A stretch of DNA of 64,000 bases from Paeniglutamicibacter kerguelensis (GTDB lineage: Bacteria; Actinomycetota; Actinomycetes; Actinomycetales; Micrococcaceae). The first letter of the stretch is position 1. Every line of letters starts with the position of its first letter. The position numbers and the translations under genes are program-made. The notes beneath the pieces are model-generated. The model did not search any database, was not told the origin of the DNA, and was given only the letters and a program-made list of their open reading frames with translations. This document shows positions 43,413-52,757 of the stretch, in pieces. Location: positions 2,542,001-2,606,000 of the forward strand of contig NZ_JAGIOF010000001.1 in NCBI RefSeq assembly GCF_017876535.1, in the 5' to 3' direction.

Positions 43413-43817
43413 TTAGACGCGGCGACGCTTTGGCGGGCGGCAACCGTTGTGTGCGCTTGGGGAAACGTCCTGGATGGACCCAACCTCAAGGCCAGCAGCC
43501 TGCAGCGAACGGATCGCGGTTTCGCGTCCCGATCCCGGGCCCTTGACGAAGACGTCAACCTTACGCATGCCATGATCCTGTGCGCGCTTTGCAGCGGCCT
43601 CGGCGGCCATCTGAGCAGCGTACGGGGTGGACTTGCGTGAACCCTTGAAGCCAACCTCGCCGGCCGAGGCCCACGAGATTACAGCACCGCTTGGATCCGT
43701 GATGGAAACAATGGTGTTGTTGAAGGTGCTCTTGATGTGCGCCTGGCCGAGCGGGATATTCTTTTTGTCTTTACGACGCGGCTTGCGGACCGCTGCTCCA
43801 CGAGTCTTGGGGGGCAT
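43413..43817 (-). CDS. rpsK: Ribosomal protein S11
   Basis: S11 is part of the small-subunit platform. The 134-residue protein has [60 protein letters not shown] and the C-terminus [17 protein letters not shown]; the NGCRPPK motif is invariant. Lys- and Arg-rich start. It lies between rpsM and rpoA on the alpha unit. Confidence 0.98.
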   Translation of the reverse strand: MPPKTRGAAVRKPRRKDKKNIPLGQAHIKSTFNNTIVSITDPSGAVISWASAGEVGFKGSRKSTPYAAQMAAEAAAKRAQDHGMRKVDVFVKGPGSGRETAIRSLQAAGLEVGSIQDVSPSAHNGCRPPKRRRV

Positions 43818-43860
43818 TCTTACTCCTACGAAAAATTTGGCTTAGTGACGGCCGCTAGAT

Positions 43861-44235
43861 TTAGCGGGTCTTCTTCTTACCGGCGACAGTACGCTTCGGG
43901 CCCTTGCGGGTACGAGCGTTGGTCTTGGTGCGCTGACCGCGGACCGGCAGGCCCTTGCGGTGGCGGATGCCTTCGTAGGAGCCGATTTCAACCTTGCGGC
44001 GAATGTCAGCTGCCACTTCACGGCGGAGGTCACCCTCAACCTTGAAGCTGCCTTCAATGAAGTCACGCAGCTGAACCAGCTCAGCGTCGGTCAGATCCTT
44101 CACGCGAGTGTCCGGGTTGATCCCGGTCTCGGCGATGGTCTGTTCTGCACGGGTCTTGCCCACGCCGTAGATGTAGGTGAGCGCAATAATCACACGCTTT
44201 TCGCGTGGGATGTCTACGCCAGCTAGACGAGCCAT
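43861..44235 (-). CDS. rpsM: Ribosomal protein S13
   Basis: S13 contacts the P-site tRNA and forms bridge B1 with the large subunit. The 124-residue protein starts [20 protein letters not shown] and has [39 protein letters not shown] and a Lys/Arg-rich tail ending GKKKTR. Its stop codon lies in a 6-bp stem (CCGCTA/TAGCGG, 43852-43867). Confidence 0.98.
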   Translation of the reverse strand: MARLAGVDIPREKRVIIALTYIYGVGKTRAEQTIAETGINPDTRVKDLTDAELVQLRDFIEGSFKVEGDLRREVAADIRRKVEIGSYEGIRHRKGLPVRGQRTKTNARTRKGPKRTVAGKKKTR

Positions 44236-44386
44236 ATGCTATGTCTACCTTTCGATGTGCGGAGGTCTTAAGCAGTACATCCTGGTTACCCAGTCCCCGG
44301 CCTCCGTGCCGAGGGTATGCATCGCGCGTTTGGATGCTGTACTACCGATTTCATTACTACGCGCAGAGCATTTCCCGTGAGGGAAA

Positions 44387-44500
44387 TTAGCCCTGACGCT
44401 GTTTGTGGCGTGGATTTTCGCAGATCACCATGACCACACCGTTACGGCGGATCACCTTGCACTTATCGCAGATCGGCTTCACGCTAGGGTTAACCTTCAC
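44387..44500 (-). CDS. rpmJ: Ribosomal protein L36
   Basis: L36 is the smallest large-subunit protein. I translated it by hand: the GTG at 44500 gives 37 residues, beginning [20 protein letters not shown] and ending [11 protein letters not shown]. Zinc-ribbon ligands Cys11, Cys14, Cys27 and His32 are all present (the zinc, C+ form). GGAG lies 7 bases upstream. It is between infA and rpsM, as in many Gram-positives. A stem-loop (44370-44387, ATTTCCC/GGGAAAT) begins at the last base of its stop codon, and the 150 bases before rpsM contain a further imperfect AGTACA..ATCC/GGATGTACT pairing. Confidence 0.95.
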   Translation of the reverse strand: MKVNPSVKPICDKCKVIRRNGVVMVICENPRHKQRQG

Positions 44501-44590
44501 GGCTTACTCCTTTTGCGGTTGCGGTTTCAGTGGAGCGTAACTACCTTCGTCGCCCGGATCCCCGAGGGGAACCTGGACAATGAAAAGTCT

Positions 44591-44812
44591 TTACTTGTAG
44601 CGGTAGACGATACGGCCGCGGTTGAGGTCGTACGGGCTGAGTTCCACCACTACGCGATCCTCAGGGAGGATTCGAATGTAGTGCTGACGCATCTTTCCCG
44701 AGATAGTTGCAAGCACAACGTGTCCATTGGGCAGCTCAACACGGAACATCGCATTGGGCAGCGCCTCTGACACGGTGCCTTCTACCTCGATGACACCCTC
44801 TTTCTTGGCCAT
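44591..44812 (-). CDS. infA: Translation initiation factor IF-1
   Basis: IF-1 occupies the A site during initiation. From the ATG at 44812 it has 73 residues, [20 protein letters not shown] followed by [20 protein letters not shown] and [20 protein letters not shown], an S1/OB fold matching the family end to end. GGAGG is just upstream. A longer frame with over 100 extra residues is an artefact of the leader. It heads the infA-rpmJ-rpsM-rpsK-rpoA-rplQ unit. Confidence 0.98.
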   Translation of the reverse strand: MAKKEGVIEVEGTVSEALPNAMFRVELPNGHVVLATISGKMRQHYIRILPEDRVVVELSPYDLNRGRIVYRYK

Positions 44813-45190
44813 ATCCTCCGCTAACTTTTGTTGTCGGCAACATTTATCACCGACAGGTTTATGGTTCTGGCCGCAGTTCTCCCGGTAAACCAAAACAATT
44901 GCTTTTGGGCACCAAGGAACAGACAACCAACAGTCAAGCCTACGCGGTGGGCGGCTTAAAGGGAAATCCCCTCGGGTGCCAACTTTAGTTAGTTTGCCCA
45001 CACCAACGCCGAGGCTGCACTGGCGCCAGGGCAGCGCGCGGACAAGATGGAGACCGTATTGCGCGTTCAATTCGGGCACCGTCCAGGTTTTGTGCCAATA
45101 TCGGCGGCATGGCGAAACGCACATCGACGCTTCGTCCCCTCATCCATCACCCGCTCGCGCACAACGGTACGCGTGCCGGAGTCAAAAGAG
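44813..45190. other. Leader/intergenic region before infA
   Basis: These 378 bases hold no convincing gene. On the minus strand a TAGGCT (near 44940) could be a -10 for infA, but no good -35 goes with it. The region must contain the promoter of the alpha unit because the map terminator lies directly upstream. Confidence 0.5.
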
Positions 45191-45218
45191 TGGGCCAAGG
45201 TTCAAGAACCCTGGCCCA
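45191..45218 (-). terminator. Terminator of map
   Basis: TGGGCCA-GGTTC pairs with GAACC-TGGCCCA (one mismatch) around AA, and the minus strand continues CTCTTTTGAC. It lies about 20 bases after map. Confidence 0.8.
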
Positions 45219-45236
45219 GTCTCCACGATCTTTTCG

Positions 45237-46067
45237 CTACGGAACGATCGGGGACGGCTTGACTCCGAACGGGGCAAGGCCCGCCGCTCCCCCGTCGTGC
45301 GCGGTGAGCACCCAGATGCCACCCATGTGCACGGCGACGCTGTGCTCCCACTGCGAGGCGCGTGCGCCGTCGACGGTGACTACGGTCCAGTCGTCCTCGA
45401 GCACCTTCGTCTCAAGATCGCCGCGCACGAGCATCGGTTCAATCGCCAGGCACATGCCCGGCTTCACCCGCGCCCCGCGGTGGCCGGTGCGGTAGTTCAG
45501 CACGTCCGGAGCCTGGTGCATTTCCGAACCGATGCCGTGGCCCACGTAGTCCTCGAGGATTCCCAAGGGTGCGCCCGGCACCGAGGAAACGAAGTCGTCG
45601 ATGGCGTCGCCGATCTGTCCGACAAAGCGGGCATCCGCCAGTGCGGCAATGCCGCGCCACATGGCTTCCTGCGTGACGTCGGAAAGCCGCTGGTCCTCGG
45701 GATCCGCCGTGCCCAGGATGACGGTGCGGGCGGAGTCGGCGTGCCAGCCGTCGATGATGGCGCCGCCGTCGATCTTCAGCACGTCGCCGTCCTTGAGCAC
45801 GTATTCGCTCGGGAAGCCGTGGACAACCTCTTCGTTCACGGAAGCGCAGATAGTGGCCGGGAACCCGTGGTATCCCTTGAAGTTTGACTTGGCGCCATGG
45901 CGTTCCAGCACCGAGGCGAAGACCGAATCGATGTGGGCGGTGGTGGCACCGATTTGCGCTGCCGCAACGGCCTCGTCCAGGGCTTCGGCCAACACCAATC
46001 CGGCTTCACGCATCTTAAGGATCTGCTGGTTGGTTTTGTACTCGATTTTTGGTTGGCCGAAAGCCAT
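45237..46067 (-). CDS. map: Methionine aminopeptidase, type I
   Basis: Map removes the initiator Met from new proteins. The 276-residue protein shows the pita-bread fold with metal ligands in order: KIDGGAIIDGWHADSARTVI (two Asp), YVGHGIGSEMHQAPDV (His), MCLAIEPMLVRG (Glu) and QWEHSVAVHMGG (Glu). KGYHGFPATICASVNEEVVH holds the substrate-pocket His. It has no N-terminal zinc-finger extension. AAGGGA precedes the ATG. Separated from adk by a terminator, so it is its own unit here; a GATAAT element about 30 bases upstream may be its -10. Confidence 0.97.
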   Translation of the reverse strand: MAFGQPKIEYKTNQQILKMREAGLVLAEALDEAVAAAQIGATTAHIDSVFASVLERHGAKSNFKGYHGFPATICASVNEEVVHGFPSEYVLKDGDVLKIDGGAIIDGWHADSARTVILGTADPEDQRLSDVTQEAMWRGIAALADARFVGQIGDAIDDFVSSVPGAPLGILEDYVGHGIGSEMHQAPDVLNYRTGHRGARVKPGMCLAIEPMLVRGDLETKVLEDDWTVVTVDGARASQWEHSVAVHMGGIWVLTAHDGGAAGLAPFGVKPSPIVP

Positions 46068-46111
46068 GGTGTTTGTCCCTTCGAAGACTGATTACCCCTA
46101 TTATCGCAAAA

Positions 46112-46152
46112 AGCCGTGGGGACCTGCACGCTATGTGCGGATCCCCACGGCT
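46112..46152 (-). terminator. Terminator of secY-adk
   Basis: An 11-bp stem AGCCGTGGGGA/TCCCCACGGCT with a 19-base loop is followed on the minus strand by TTTTGCG, 20 bases after adk. Confidence 0.88.
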
Positions 46153-46171
46153 ATTGCCTTACGGCCTTGGC

Positions 46172-46744
46172 TTAGACGCTCTGTTCCAGCGCGTCCAGGA
46201 CGCGGTTGGTGACTTCGTCGATTTCGCCGATTCCATCAACCTGGCGCACGATGCCGCGCTCCTGGTAGCGGTTGACCACGACTGCGGTTTCCGCGTGGTA
46301 CAGGCTCAAACGGTGACGGATGACCTCTTCGGTGTCATCCGCACGGCCTTCGATCTCCGCGCGCTTGAGCAACCGGACAACCAGTTCCTCGTCATCGGCG
46401 GTGAGCTGCAGGACCGCATCCAGTTCCACGCCTGCGTCGGAGAGGATCGAGTCCAGCTCATCGACCTGGGCGCTGGTGCGCGGGTAGCCGTCCAGCAGGA
46501 AGCCGTCTTTGACGTCTTCCTGGGAAAGACGGTCGCGCACCATCGAGTTGGTGACCGAGTCCGGAACGAAATTGCCGGCATCGATGTATTTCTTGGCTTC
46601 GACGCCGAGGGGAGTTCCACCCTTGACGTTGGCGCGGAAGATATCACCGGTGGAGATGGCCACAACGTTGAGGCGCTCCGAGATACGTACGGCCTGGGTG
46701 CCCTTGCCGGCACCTGGCGGTCCAATGATCAACAGTCTTGTCAT
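46172..46744 (-). CDS. adk: Adenylate kinase
   Basis: Adk interconverts ATP + AMP and ADP. The 190-residue protein starts MTRLLIIGPPGAGKGTQAVR, with P-loop GPPGAGKGT at 8-16 and the AMP-binding ISTGDIFRANVKGGTPLGVE. DGYPRTSAQVDELDSIL is also typical. At this length it is the short-lid form without zinc-binding cysteines, as in mycobacteria. The ATG overlaps the secY stop by 4 bases. Confidence 0.97.
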   Translation of the reverse strand: MTRLLIIGPPGAGKGTQAVRISERLNVVAISTGDIFRANVKGGTPLGVEAKKYIDAGNFVPDSVTNSMVRDRLSQEDVKDGFLLDGYPRTSAQVDELDSILSDAGVELDAVLQLTADDEELVVRLLKRAEIEGRADDTEEVIRHRLSLYHAETAVVVNRYQERGIVRQVDGIGEIDEVTNRVLDALEQSV

Positions 46745-48045
46745 CGCAGAAGTCCTTCGTAGTGTCGCTGCTGCATTTGTGCGTTGATTTGCTTGACGGT
46801 CTCAAGGCCCACACCAACCATGATGAGGATCGAGGTACCGCCAAAGGGGAAGTTCTGATCGGCGTTGAAGAGCACGAAGGCAATCAACGGAATCAGTGCC
46901 ACGAATGCCAGGTAAATGGCACCCGGGAGTGTGATGCGGCTGAGCACGTATTCGAGGTACTCGGCCGTGGGGCGTCCGGCCCGGATGCCCGGGATGAAGC
47001 CGCCGTACTGCTTCATGTTGTCCGCGACCTCGGTCGGGTTGAACGTGATGGCCACGTAGAAGTACGTGAAGCCCACGATCAGCAACGCGTAGACAACCAT
47101 GTACAGCGGGGAGGAACCGGAGAAGTGGGTCGAGATCCACAGCGCCCAGTCCGGAAGGGTTCCGTCCTGGCGGGTGTTGAACGTGACCAGCATGCCCGGG
47201 AGGGCAAGCATGGAGGAAGCGAAGATCACGGGAATCACGCCGGCCATGTTGACCTTGATCGGGATGTAGGTGGACGTTCCGCCGACGGTGCGGCGGCCAA
47301 CCATGCGCTTTGCGTACTGGACCGGGATGCGGCGCTGCGACTGTTCAACGAACACAACCAGGGCAATGACGGCCAGTCCGACGAGGATGACGCCTGCAAA
47401 GGCGCCCCAGCCCTGGGACTTGATGATGGCACCCATCGATACCGGGAAGCCGGAAGCGATGGAAACGAAGATCAGCAGGGACATGCCGTTGCCGACCCCG
47501 CGTTCGGTCGCCAGTTCACCCATCCACATGATCAGGCCGGTGCCGGCGGTGAGCGTGATGATCATCAAGAGGATCACGATCAGGCTCTGGTCCGGAACAA
47601 TCGGCAGCTGGCAGCTCGGGAACAGGGTTCCGCTGCGTGCCAGGGAAACCAGCGTGGTTGCCTGCAGAAGGCCAAGCGCGATGGTCAGGTACCGGGTGTA
47701 CTGCGTCAGGATCGCCTGGCCGGACTGGCCTTCCTTGTGCAGCTCCTCGAAGCGCGGAATAACCACACGCAACAGCTGGATGATGATCGAGGCCGTAATG
47801 TACGGCATGATGCCCATGGCGAAGATCGATACCTGCAGCAGGGCTCCGCCACTGAACAGGTTGACGAACTGGTAGAGACCGCCGCTGGTGTTGCCGGCGG
47901 CCAGACACTGCTGGACGTTCGTGTAGTCCACTCCGGGTGCAGGAATGTATACACCGGCGCGGTAGATCGCGATGATGGCGAGCGTGAACAACAACTTGCG
48001 TCGCAGGTCAGGCGTCCGGAATACCCGGGCAATGGCGCTGAACAA
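46741..48045 (-). CDS. secY: Preprotein translocase subunit SecY
   Basis: SecY is the channel of the general secretion pathway. The 434-residue protein has about ten membrane helices; the N-terminal segment LLFTLAIIAIYRAGVYIPAP leads to the plug region. GVIPVIFASSMLALPGMLVT and FTYFYVAITFNPTEVADNMK are conserved SecY motifs, and the end is MQQRHYEGLLR. The start is TTG with a strong AGGAGG about 7 bases before it. It is separated from rplO by a terminator and its own promoter, unlike the single spc operon of Escherichia coli. Confidence 0.97.
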   Translation of the reverse strand: MFSAIARVFRTPDLRRKLLFTLAIIAIYRAGVYIPAPGVDYTNVQQCLAAGNTSGGLYQFVNLFSGGALLQVSIFAMGIMPYITASIIIQLLRVVIPRFEELHKEGQSGQAILTQYTRYLTIALGLLQATTLVSLARSGTLFPSCQLPIVPDQSLIVILLMIITLTAGTGLIMWMGELATERGVGNGMSLLIFVSIASGFPVSMGAIIKSQGWGAFAGVILVGLAVIALVVFVEQSQRRIPVQYAKRMVGRRTVGGTSTYIPIKVNMAGVIPVIFASSMLALPGMLVTFNTRQDGTLPDWALWISTHFSGSSPLYMVVYALLIVGFTYFYVAITFNPTEVADNMKQYGGFIPGIRAGRPTAEYLEYVLSRITLPGAIYLAFVALIPLIAFVLFNADQNFPFGGTSILIMVGVGLETVKQINAQMQQRHYEGLLR

Positions 48046-48093
48046 GCGTCCTCCTGAATGGTGATGGCCGGGATACCCGGAGATGACCTATCG

Positions 48094-48124
48094 ATTCTAC
48101 CGGGTGACTAGCGTTACTAACCAA
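48094..48124 (-). promoter_or_regulatory. Candidate promoter of secY-adk
   Basis: On the minus strand TTGGTT, 19 bases, TAGAAT, about 48 bases before the secY start and downstream of the rplO terminator. The -10 is good; spacing is slightly long. Confidence 0.45.
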
Positions 48125-48236
48125 ATGCGCCGCGGCAAAAAGTGTAAAGACTTCCCCGGCTGATCGATATTTTCAGCGGAGAATGGCCGCACTCCCCCGG
48201 CTTTTGGTGCCCGGGTGTGGGCCGAAAACGACGAAA

Positions 48237-48280
48237 AGAGGGGCTCCGGGAATCCGTTGCCGAATTCCTGAAACCCCTCT
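48237..48280 (-). terminator. Terminator of the spc unit
   Basis: AGAGGGG...CCCCTCT encloses CAGGAAT/ATTCCcG in an interrupted long stem, and the minus strand continues TTTTCG. It is about 30 bases after rplO. Confidence 0.8.
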
Positions 48281-48310
48281 TTCCTCTATGCGATCAAAGG
48301 ATCACGTAGC

Positions 48311-48766
48311 TTAGAGCTCTACAGCCGAACCGCCGGCTGCGACGATCTTCTCTGCTGCGGACGAGGAGAAGGCGTTGACCTTCACGTCGACCTTGACGGT
48401 GAGCTCGCCCGAGCCAAGGATCTTGACTGGCTCGTTCTTGCGAACGGCGCCCTTCGCGACCAATGCCTCGACGGTGACCTCGCCACCTTCCGGGAACAGC
48501 TCCGAGATCTTGTCCAGGTTTACAACCTGGAACTCGACGCGGAACGGGTTCTTGAAGCCGCGAAGCTTCGGAAGGCGCATGTGCAACGGCAGCTGGCCGC
48601 CGGCGAAGCCGGCCTTGACCTGGTAGCGTGCCTTGGTGCCCTTGGTACCGCGACCAGCGGTCTTACCCTTGGATGCCTCACCACGACCCACACGGGTCTT
48701 GGCCTTCTTGGCACCTTCGGCCGGACGCAGGTGGTGTACCTTCAATGCGTTTTCTTTTTCAGCCAT
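48311..48766 (-). CDS. rplO: Ribosomal protein L15
   Basis: L15 is a large-subunit assembly protein. The 151-residue sequence has [20 protein letters not shown], the Gly/Lys-rich [36 protein letters not shown] and the C-terminal [20 protein letters not shown], all typical. It is the last gene of the spc unit, 2 bases after rpmD, and is followed by a terminator before secY. Confidence 0.98.
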   Translation of the reverse strand: MAEKENALKVHHLRPAEGAKKAKTRVGRGEASKGKTAGRGTKGTKARYQVKAGFAGGQLPLHMRLPKLRGFKNPFRVEFQVVNLDKISELFPEGGEVTVEALVAKGAVRKNEPVKILGSGELTVKVDVKVNAFSSSAAEKIVAAGGSAVEL

Positions 48767-48768
48767 GA

Positions 48769-48975
48769 TTACTTCGCCTCCTCAACCTTTACGAGGTGCG
48801 GAACCGTGTTGACCATACCCACGGTCACGGCGTCAGCGGTACGAGTCACGGTGTGACCGATACGCTTCAGGCCGAGCGAGCGAAGGGTGTCGCGCTGGTT
48901 CTGCTTGCCACCAATGGTGGACTTGATCTGGGTGATTACCAGCGTAGCGTCGCTAGGGACAATGTTCTTTGCCAC
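48769..48975 (-). CDS. rpmD: Ribosomal protein L30
   Basis: L30 is a small large-subunit protein. The 68-residue sequence contains [20 protein letters not shown] and [20 protein letters not shown], followed by [12 protein letters not shown], matching the family along its length. It lies between rpsE (3 bases) and rplO (2 bases). Confidence 0.97.
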   Translation of the reverse strand: MAKNIVPSDATLVITQIKSTIGGKQNQRDTLRSLGLKRIGHTVTRTADAVTVGMVNTVPHLVKVEEAK

Positions 48976-48978
48976 TAC

Positions 48979-49692
48979 TTACGCACCTGCCTTCTGGTTC
49001 TGGATGTTGCGAAGCATCTGCGCCGAAACAACCTCGTCCAACGGCAAGCCACGACGGGCTGCAACTGCCTGAGGCTCTTCAAGGGCCTTCAGAGCGGCAA
49101 CGGTGCCGTGAACGATGTTGATCTGGTTGCTCGAGCCCATGGACTTGGACAGAACATCGTGGATGCCTGCACATTCCAATACGGCGCGAACCGGACCACC
49201 GGCGATAACGCCGGTACCCGGCGATGCCGGACGGAGGAGAACGACGCCAGCTGCGGCTTCACCCTGCACCATGTGCGGGATGGTGGTGCCGATGCGCGGG
49301 ACGCGGAAGAAGGACTTCTTGGCTTCTTCTACACCCTTGGCGATTGCTGCCGGAACTTCCTTGGCCTTGCCGTAGCCGACGCCAACGAGACCGTTGCCAT
49401 CGCCAACAACAACAAGTGCGGTGAAGCTGAAGCGACGACCACCCTTGACGACCTTGGATACGCGGTTGATAGCTACAACGCGCTCAAGGAACTTGTCCTT
49501 GTCTTCGTTGCGGCTGTCCTTCGAATCGCGGCCACGGCCACGACCCTCGCCACGGCCACGGCCTTCGCCGCCACGGCCACGGCCTTCGCCGCGACGAGCG
49601 CCGGCGTTGTCCGCGGCCGGAGCAGCAGCAGTCTCGACTGCCTCAGTAGCTTCAGACACCTGAGTTTCCTTCTTGTTAGTTGCTTCGCTCAC
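48979..49692 (-). CDS. rpsE: Ribosomal protein S5 with RG-rich N-terminal extension
   Basis: S5 helps decoding accuracy and mRNA entry. The conserved core begins near residue 66 ([20 protein letters not shown]) and includes [40 protein letters not shown] and [20 protein letters not shown]. Ahead of it is a 65-residue extension, acidic and Ala-rich at first and then an Arg/Gly repeat at about 32-55 ([20 protein letters not shown]). It resembles RGG-type RNA-binding tails. Total length is 237 against about 165 in Escherichia coli. GTG start coupled to the rplR stop as GTGA. Confidence 0.97.
   Translation of the reverse strand: MSEATNKKETQVSEATEAVETAAAPAADNAGARRGEGRGRGGEGRGRGEGRGRGRDSKDSRNEDKDKFLERVVAINRVSKVVKGGRRFSFTALVVVGDGNGLVGVGYGKAKEVPAAIAKGVEEAKKSFFRVPRIGTTIPHMVQGEAAAGVVLLRPASPGTGVIAGGPVRAVLECAGIHDVLSKSMGSSNQINIVHGTVAALKALEEPQAVAARRGLPLDEVVSAQMLRNIQNQKAGA
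49531..49593. repeat. Tandem repeat within rpsE encoding the RG-rich tail
   Basis: About three units of 18-21 bases built on GCCACGGCCACGGCCTTCGCC (shown split: GCCACGGCCACGG + CCTTCGCC) run in tandem. They code for EGRGRG(G) repeats, so the tail probably grows and shrinks by slippage. Confidence 0.7.
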
Positions 49693-50060
49693 AGTGCCAG
49701 CCCACCTTCGCGTGCACCTTCAGCAACAGCAGCCACGCGACCGTGGTACTTGTTGCCACCGCGGTCAAAGACCACGGCTTCAATGCCGGCAGCCTTGGCG
49801 CGCTCGGCTACGAGCTCGCCAACGCGCTTGGCCTTGGCGGTCTTGTCGCCGTCGAAGGCGCGCAGGTCGGCTTCGAGAGTCGACGCGTAAGCAACGGTGA
49901 TGCCCTTGCTGTCGTCAACGATCTGAACGAACATGTGGCGAGCCGAGCGGTTAACGACCAGGCGCGGACGAAGCTCGGTGCCGGTGATGCGCTTACGAAC
50001 ACGCAGGTGGCGGCGGCCGCGTGCGGCAGCCTTGCTCTTACCCTTGATTCCGATAGCCAT
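49689..50060 (-). CDS. rplR: Ribosomal protein L18
   Basis: L18 binds 5S rRNA. The 123-residue protein has [40 protein letters not shown] and the C-terminal [20 protein letters not shown] followed by AREGGLAL, as expected. It lies 3 bases after rplF and overlaps rpsE by 4. Confidence 0.98.
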   Translation of the reverse strand: MAIGIKGKSKAAARGRRHLRVRKRITGTELRPRLVVNRSARHMFVQIVDDSKGITVAYASTLEADLRAFDGDKTAKAKRVGELVAERAKAAGIEAVVFDRGGNKYHGRVAAVAEGAREGGLAL

Positions 50061-50063
50061 GGT

Positions 50064-50600
50064 TTACTTACCAGCCTTTCCGACCTTGCGGCGGATGATT
50101 TCGCCAGCGTAGCGAACGCCCTTGCCCTTGTACGGGTCGGGCTTACGCAGCTTGCGGATGTTGGCGGAAACTTCGCCAACCTGCTGCTTGTTGATACCGG
50201 AAACGGTGATCTTGGTGTTGCCGTCGATCGCGAAGGTGATGCCTTCGGGAGCTTCGACAATAACCGGGTGCGAGTAGCCGAGGGCGAACTCGAGAGTCGA
50301 GCCCTTCAGTGCAACGCGGTAACCGGTACCGTGGATTTCCAGCTTCTTTTCGTAGCCAGCGGTGACACCGATGATCATGTTTTCGATCAGGGTGCGGGTC
50401 AGGCCGTGCAGCGAACGCGAATCGCGCTCGTCGTTCGGGCGAGACACGGTGACGATGTTCTCTTCGAGAACAACGGCAATCGGGCTTGCTACGGTGTGAG
50501 TCAGTTCGCCCTTGGCGCCCTTGACGGAGACAACGTCGCCATCAATCTTGAGCTCGACGCCGGCAGGAACAGTGATCGGAAGACGTCCAATACGTGACAT
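50064..50600 (-). CDS. rplF: Ribosomal protein L6
   Basis: L6 sits near the factor-binding site of the large subunit. The 178-residue protein starts [20 protein letters not shown] and contains the two repeated domains, with [20 protein letters not shown] and the C-terminal [20 protein letters not shown], family signatures. It lies between rpsH and rplR. Confidence 0.98.
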   Translation of the reverse strand: MSRIGRLPITVPAGVELKIDGDVVSVKGAKGELTHTVASPIAVVLEENIVTVSRPNDERDSRSLHGLTRTLIENMIIGVTAGYEKKLEIHGTGYRVALKGSTLEFALGYSHPVIVEAPEGITFAIDGNTKITVSGINKQQVGEVSANIRKLRKPDPYKGKGVRYAGEIIRRKVGKAGK

Positions 50601-50621
50601 GGTTTCTTTCTCCCTTTCCCG

Positions 50622-51020
50622 TTACCAGACGTAGGCGAGGACTTCCCCACCTACACCCTTCTTGGCTGCCTGGCGGTCGGTAAGCAGACCGGAGGACGTG
50701 GACAGGATGGCGATGCCGAGTCCACCAAGGACGTGCGGCAAGTTGGTGGACTTTGCGTATACACGCAGGCCCGGCTTCGAAATACGGCGAACGCCAGCGA
50801 TTGAACGCTCGCGGCTCGGGCCGAACTTCAGGGTGATGGTCAGCTTCTTGCCAACCTCTGCTGCTTCTTCAACGAACGAGGCGATGTAGCCCTGTTCCTT
50901 GAGGATCTGTGCAACGCGCACCTTCAGCTTCGACGACGGCATTGCAACCGTGTCGTGGTAAGCCGAGTTGGCGTTGCGCAGACGAGTCAGCATATCTGCG
51001 ACAGGATCTGTCATTGTCAT
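50622..51020 (-). CDS. rpsH: Ribosomal protein S8
   Basis: S8 binds the central domain of 16S rRNA and in Escherichia coli represses the spc operon. The 132-residue protein begins [20 protein letters not shown] and ends with [20 protein letters not shown] followed by VLAYVW, typical throughout. It directly follows rplE; rpsN, which lies between the two in many genomes, is absent. A GC-rich stem (51050-51065) lies in the 62-base gap. Confidence 0.98.
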   Translation of the reverse strand: MTMTDPVADMLTRLRNANSAYHDTVAMPSSKLKVRVAQILKEQGYIASFVEEAAEVGKKLTITLKFGPSRERSIAGVRRISKPGLRVYAKSTNLPHVLGGLGIAILSTSSGLLTDRQAAKKGVGGEVLAYVW

Positions 51021-51082
51021 TTGGGCTTCTGCCCTTCCTCGCTACGGTTTCCGCGCAAGCGCGGACCTGCAACGTAGTTGAT

Positions 51083-51652
51083 CTAGTTGGCGGTCTTGAA
51101 CGGGAAGCCCAGTGCCTTGAGCAAGGCACGACCTTCGTCGTCGGTCTTCGCGGTGGTCACTACGGTGATGTCCATACCGCGAACGCGGTCGATGGAATCA
51201 ACATCGATTTCGTGGAACATGGACTGTTCCGTGAGACCGAAGGTGTAGTTGCCGTTGCCGTCGAACTGCTTCGGGCTCAGGCCACGGAAGTCGCGGATAC
51301 GCGGCAGTGCCAGCGTAACCAAGCGGTCCAGGAATTCCCACATGCGATCGCCGCGAAGCGTAGCGTGGGTACCAATCGGCATGCCTTCGCGCAGCTTGAA
51401 CTGTGCGATCGACTTGCGTGCCTTGGTAACCAACGGCTTCTGGCCGGTGATGGCGGTGAGGTCGCGAACTGCGCCTTCGATGAGCTTGGAGTCCTTGGCG
51501 GCTTCGCCGACACCCATGTTGACTACAACCTTGACCAAGCCCGGAACCTGCATCGGGTTGGCGTAGCTGAATTCAGTCGTGAGGGCTTCGCGGATCTCGG
51601 CGGCGTACTTGGTCTTCAGACGTGGCTGGATGTTCACAGCTGCTTCAGTCAT
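51083..51652 (-). CDS. rplE: Ribosomal protein L5
   Basis: L5 binds 5S rRNA and P-site tRNA. The 189-residue protein has [60 protein letters not shown] and [20 protein letters not shown], all family signatures. Its ATG overlaps the rplX stop by one base. Confidence 0.98.
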   Translation of the reverse strand: MTEAAVNIQPRLKTKYAAEIREALTTEFSYANPMQVPGLVKVVVNMGVGEAAKDSKLIEGAVRDLTAITGQKPLVTKARKSIAQFKLREGMPIGTHATLRGDRMWEFLDRLVTLALPRIRDFRGLSPKQFDGNGNYTFGLTEQSMFHEIDVDSIDRVRGMDITVVTTAKTDDEGRALLKALGFPFKTAN

Positions 51653-51996
51653 TACAGTGCCTTCCCGGAAGACTTGGCGTAGCGAACACGGACGGTCTTG
51701 GACACGCCGTTCTTCTCTACGGTTTCCTCACGGAAGCCAACGCGAGTCGGCTTCTTGGTTTCCGGATCAACGATTGCCACGTTCGAGACGTGCATCGGGG
51801 CCTCAACGACCTCAATGCCACCAGTCTGCGTGCCACGCTCGGTCTGACCGGCCTTGGTGTGCTTGGTGACGCGGTTGACGCCTTCAACAATCACGCGCTG
51901 TGCTGCCGGGAATACCTTCAGCACCTTGCCCTGCTTGTTGCGGTCGGAACCGGCGATGACCTGAACGAGGTCACCCTTCTTAATCTTTGCACCCAT
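51652..51996 (-). CDS. rplX: Ribosomal protein L24
   Basis: L24 is an assembly-initiating large-subunit protein with a KOW motif: [20 protein letters not shown] (about 4-23), then [16 protein letters not shown]. Length 114 is typical. It lies 2 bases after rplN and is one-base coupled to rplE. Confidence 0.97.
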   Translation of the reverse strand: MGAKIKKGDLVQVIAGSDRNKQGKVLKVFPAAQRVIVEGVNRVTKHTKAGQTERGTQTGGIEVVEAPMHVSNVAIVDPETKKPTRVGFREETVEKNGVSKTVRVRYAKSSGKAL

Positions 51997-51998
51997 GG

Positions 51999-52367
51999 TT
52001 ACAGTACCTCCGGAGCCAGGGAAACGATCTTCATGAACTTCTTGTCGCGAAGCTCACGACCCACCGGACCGAAAATACGGGTACCGCGGGGCTCACCGTC
52101 AGCCTTGAGGATGACAGCTGCGTTCTCGTCGAACTTGATGTAGGAACCGTCTGCACGACGGCGCTCCTTCTTGGTGCGAACGATGACAGCCTTGACGACG
52201 TCACCCTTCTTTACGTTTCCGCCAGGGATAGCATCCTTGACGGTGGCGACAATGATGTCGCCAATGCCTGCGTAGCGACGGCCAGAGCCACCGAGAACAC
52301 GAATGGTAAGGATTTCCTTAGCACCGGTGTTATCGGCAACCTTCAGTCGCGATTCCTGCTGAATCAC
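51999..52367 (-). CDS. rplN: Ribosomal protein L14
   Basis: L14 forms part of the intersubunit bridge region. The 122-residue protein begins [20 protein letters not shown] and has [20 protein letters not shown] and [20 protein letters not shown], near-invariant segments. GTG start with AGGAG 6 bases upstream. It is the first gene of the spc unit here, preceded by a 280-base leader and the S10-unit terminator. Confidence 0.98.
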   Translation of the reverse strand: MIQQESRLKVADNTGAKEILTIRVLGGSGRRYAGIGDIIVATVKDAIPGGNVKKGDVVKAVIVRTKKERRRADGSYIKFDENAAVILKADGEPRGTRIFGPVGRELRDKKFMKIVSLAPEVL

Positions 52368-52647
52368 TTTTCACTCCTGTCGTCTCGCTGGTTCTCCTAG
52401 GGAGCCTTGCGGAACGGATATGGTCCATCTCAGCCTTCACTTACCCCCACCTCCAAACACTTCAAGCCGGACCGCAGAGCGGTAGCCGGATTTCATGCTG
52501 GGGAAGCAGGGCCGAGGCGTTAGCCGAGAGCTATGCCGCACAAACCTTCGGGCCCGTAAACGCCCGTCCGAGTGCACTATGCGTGGCGCTTGAGGTGGAT
52601 AGTCTCCAAACGCAACGCGCACAGGTTATCTAGTCTACGTTAAAAAG
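52368..52647 (-). other. Leader region of the spc unit
   Basis: No gene is supported in these 280 bases. A TAGACT near 52632-52637 on the minus strand, directly after the S10-unit terminator, could be the -10 of an spc promoter, which would give a 5' leader of about 260 bases before rplN. The -35 would overlap the terminator. Confidence 0.45.
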
Positions 52648-52694
52648 GCCGAGACCCGAAATCCTGTGCTATGCACACGATTTCGGGTCTCGGC
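52648..52694 (-). terminator. Terminator of the S10 unit
   Basis: A perfect 16-bp stem GCCGAGACCCGAAATC with a 15-base loop is followed on the minus strand by CTTTTTAACG. It lies about 65 bases after rpsQ and divides the S10 from the spc unit. Confidence 0.93.
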
Positions 52695-52757
52695 AAACGC
52701 TACGCACCCCCGTCGAGGGGGATGCGCAACAACGCTAAGCGTCGAGATTCGAAAAGC

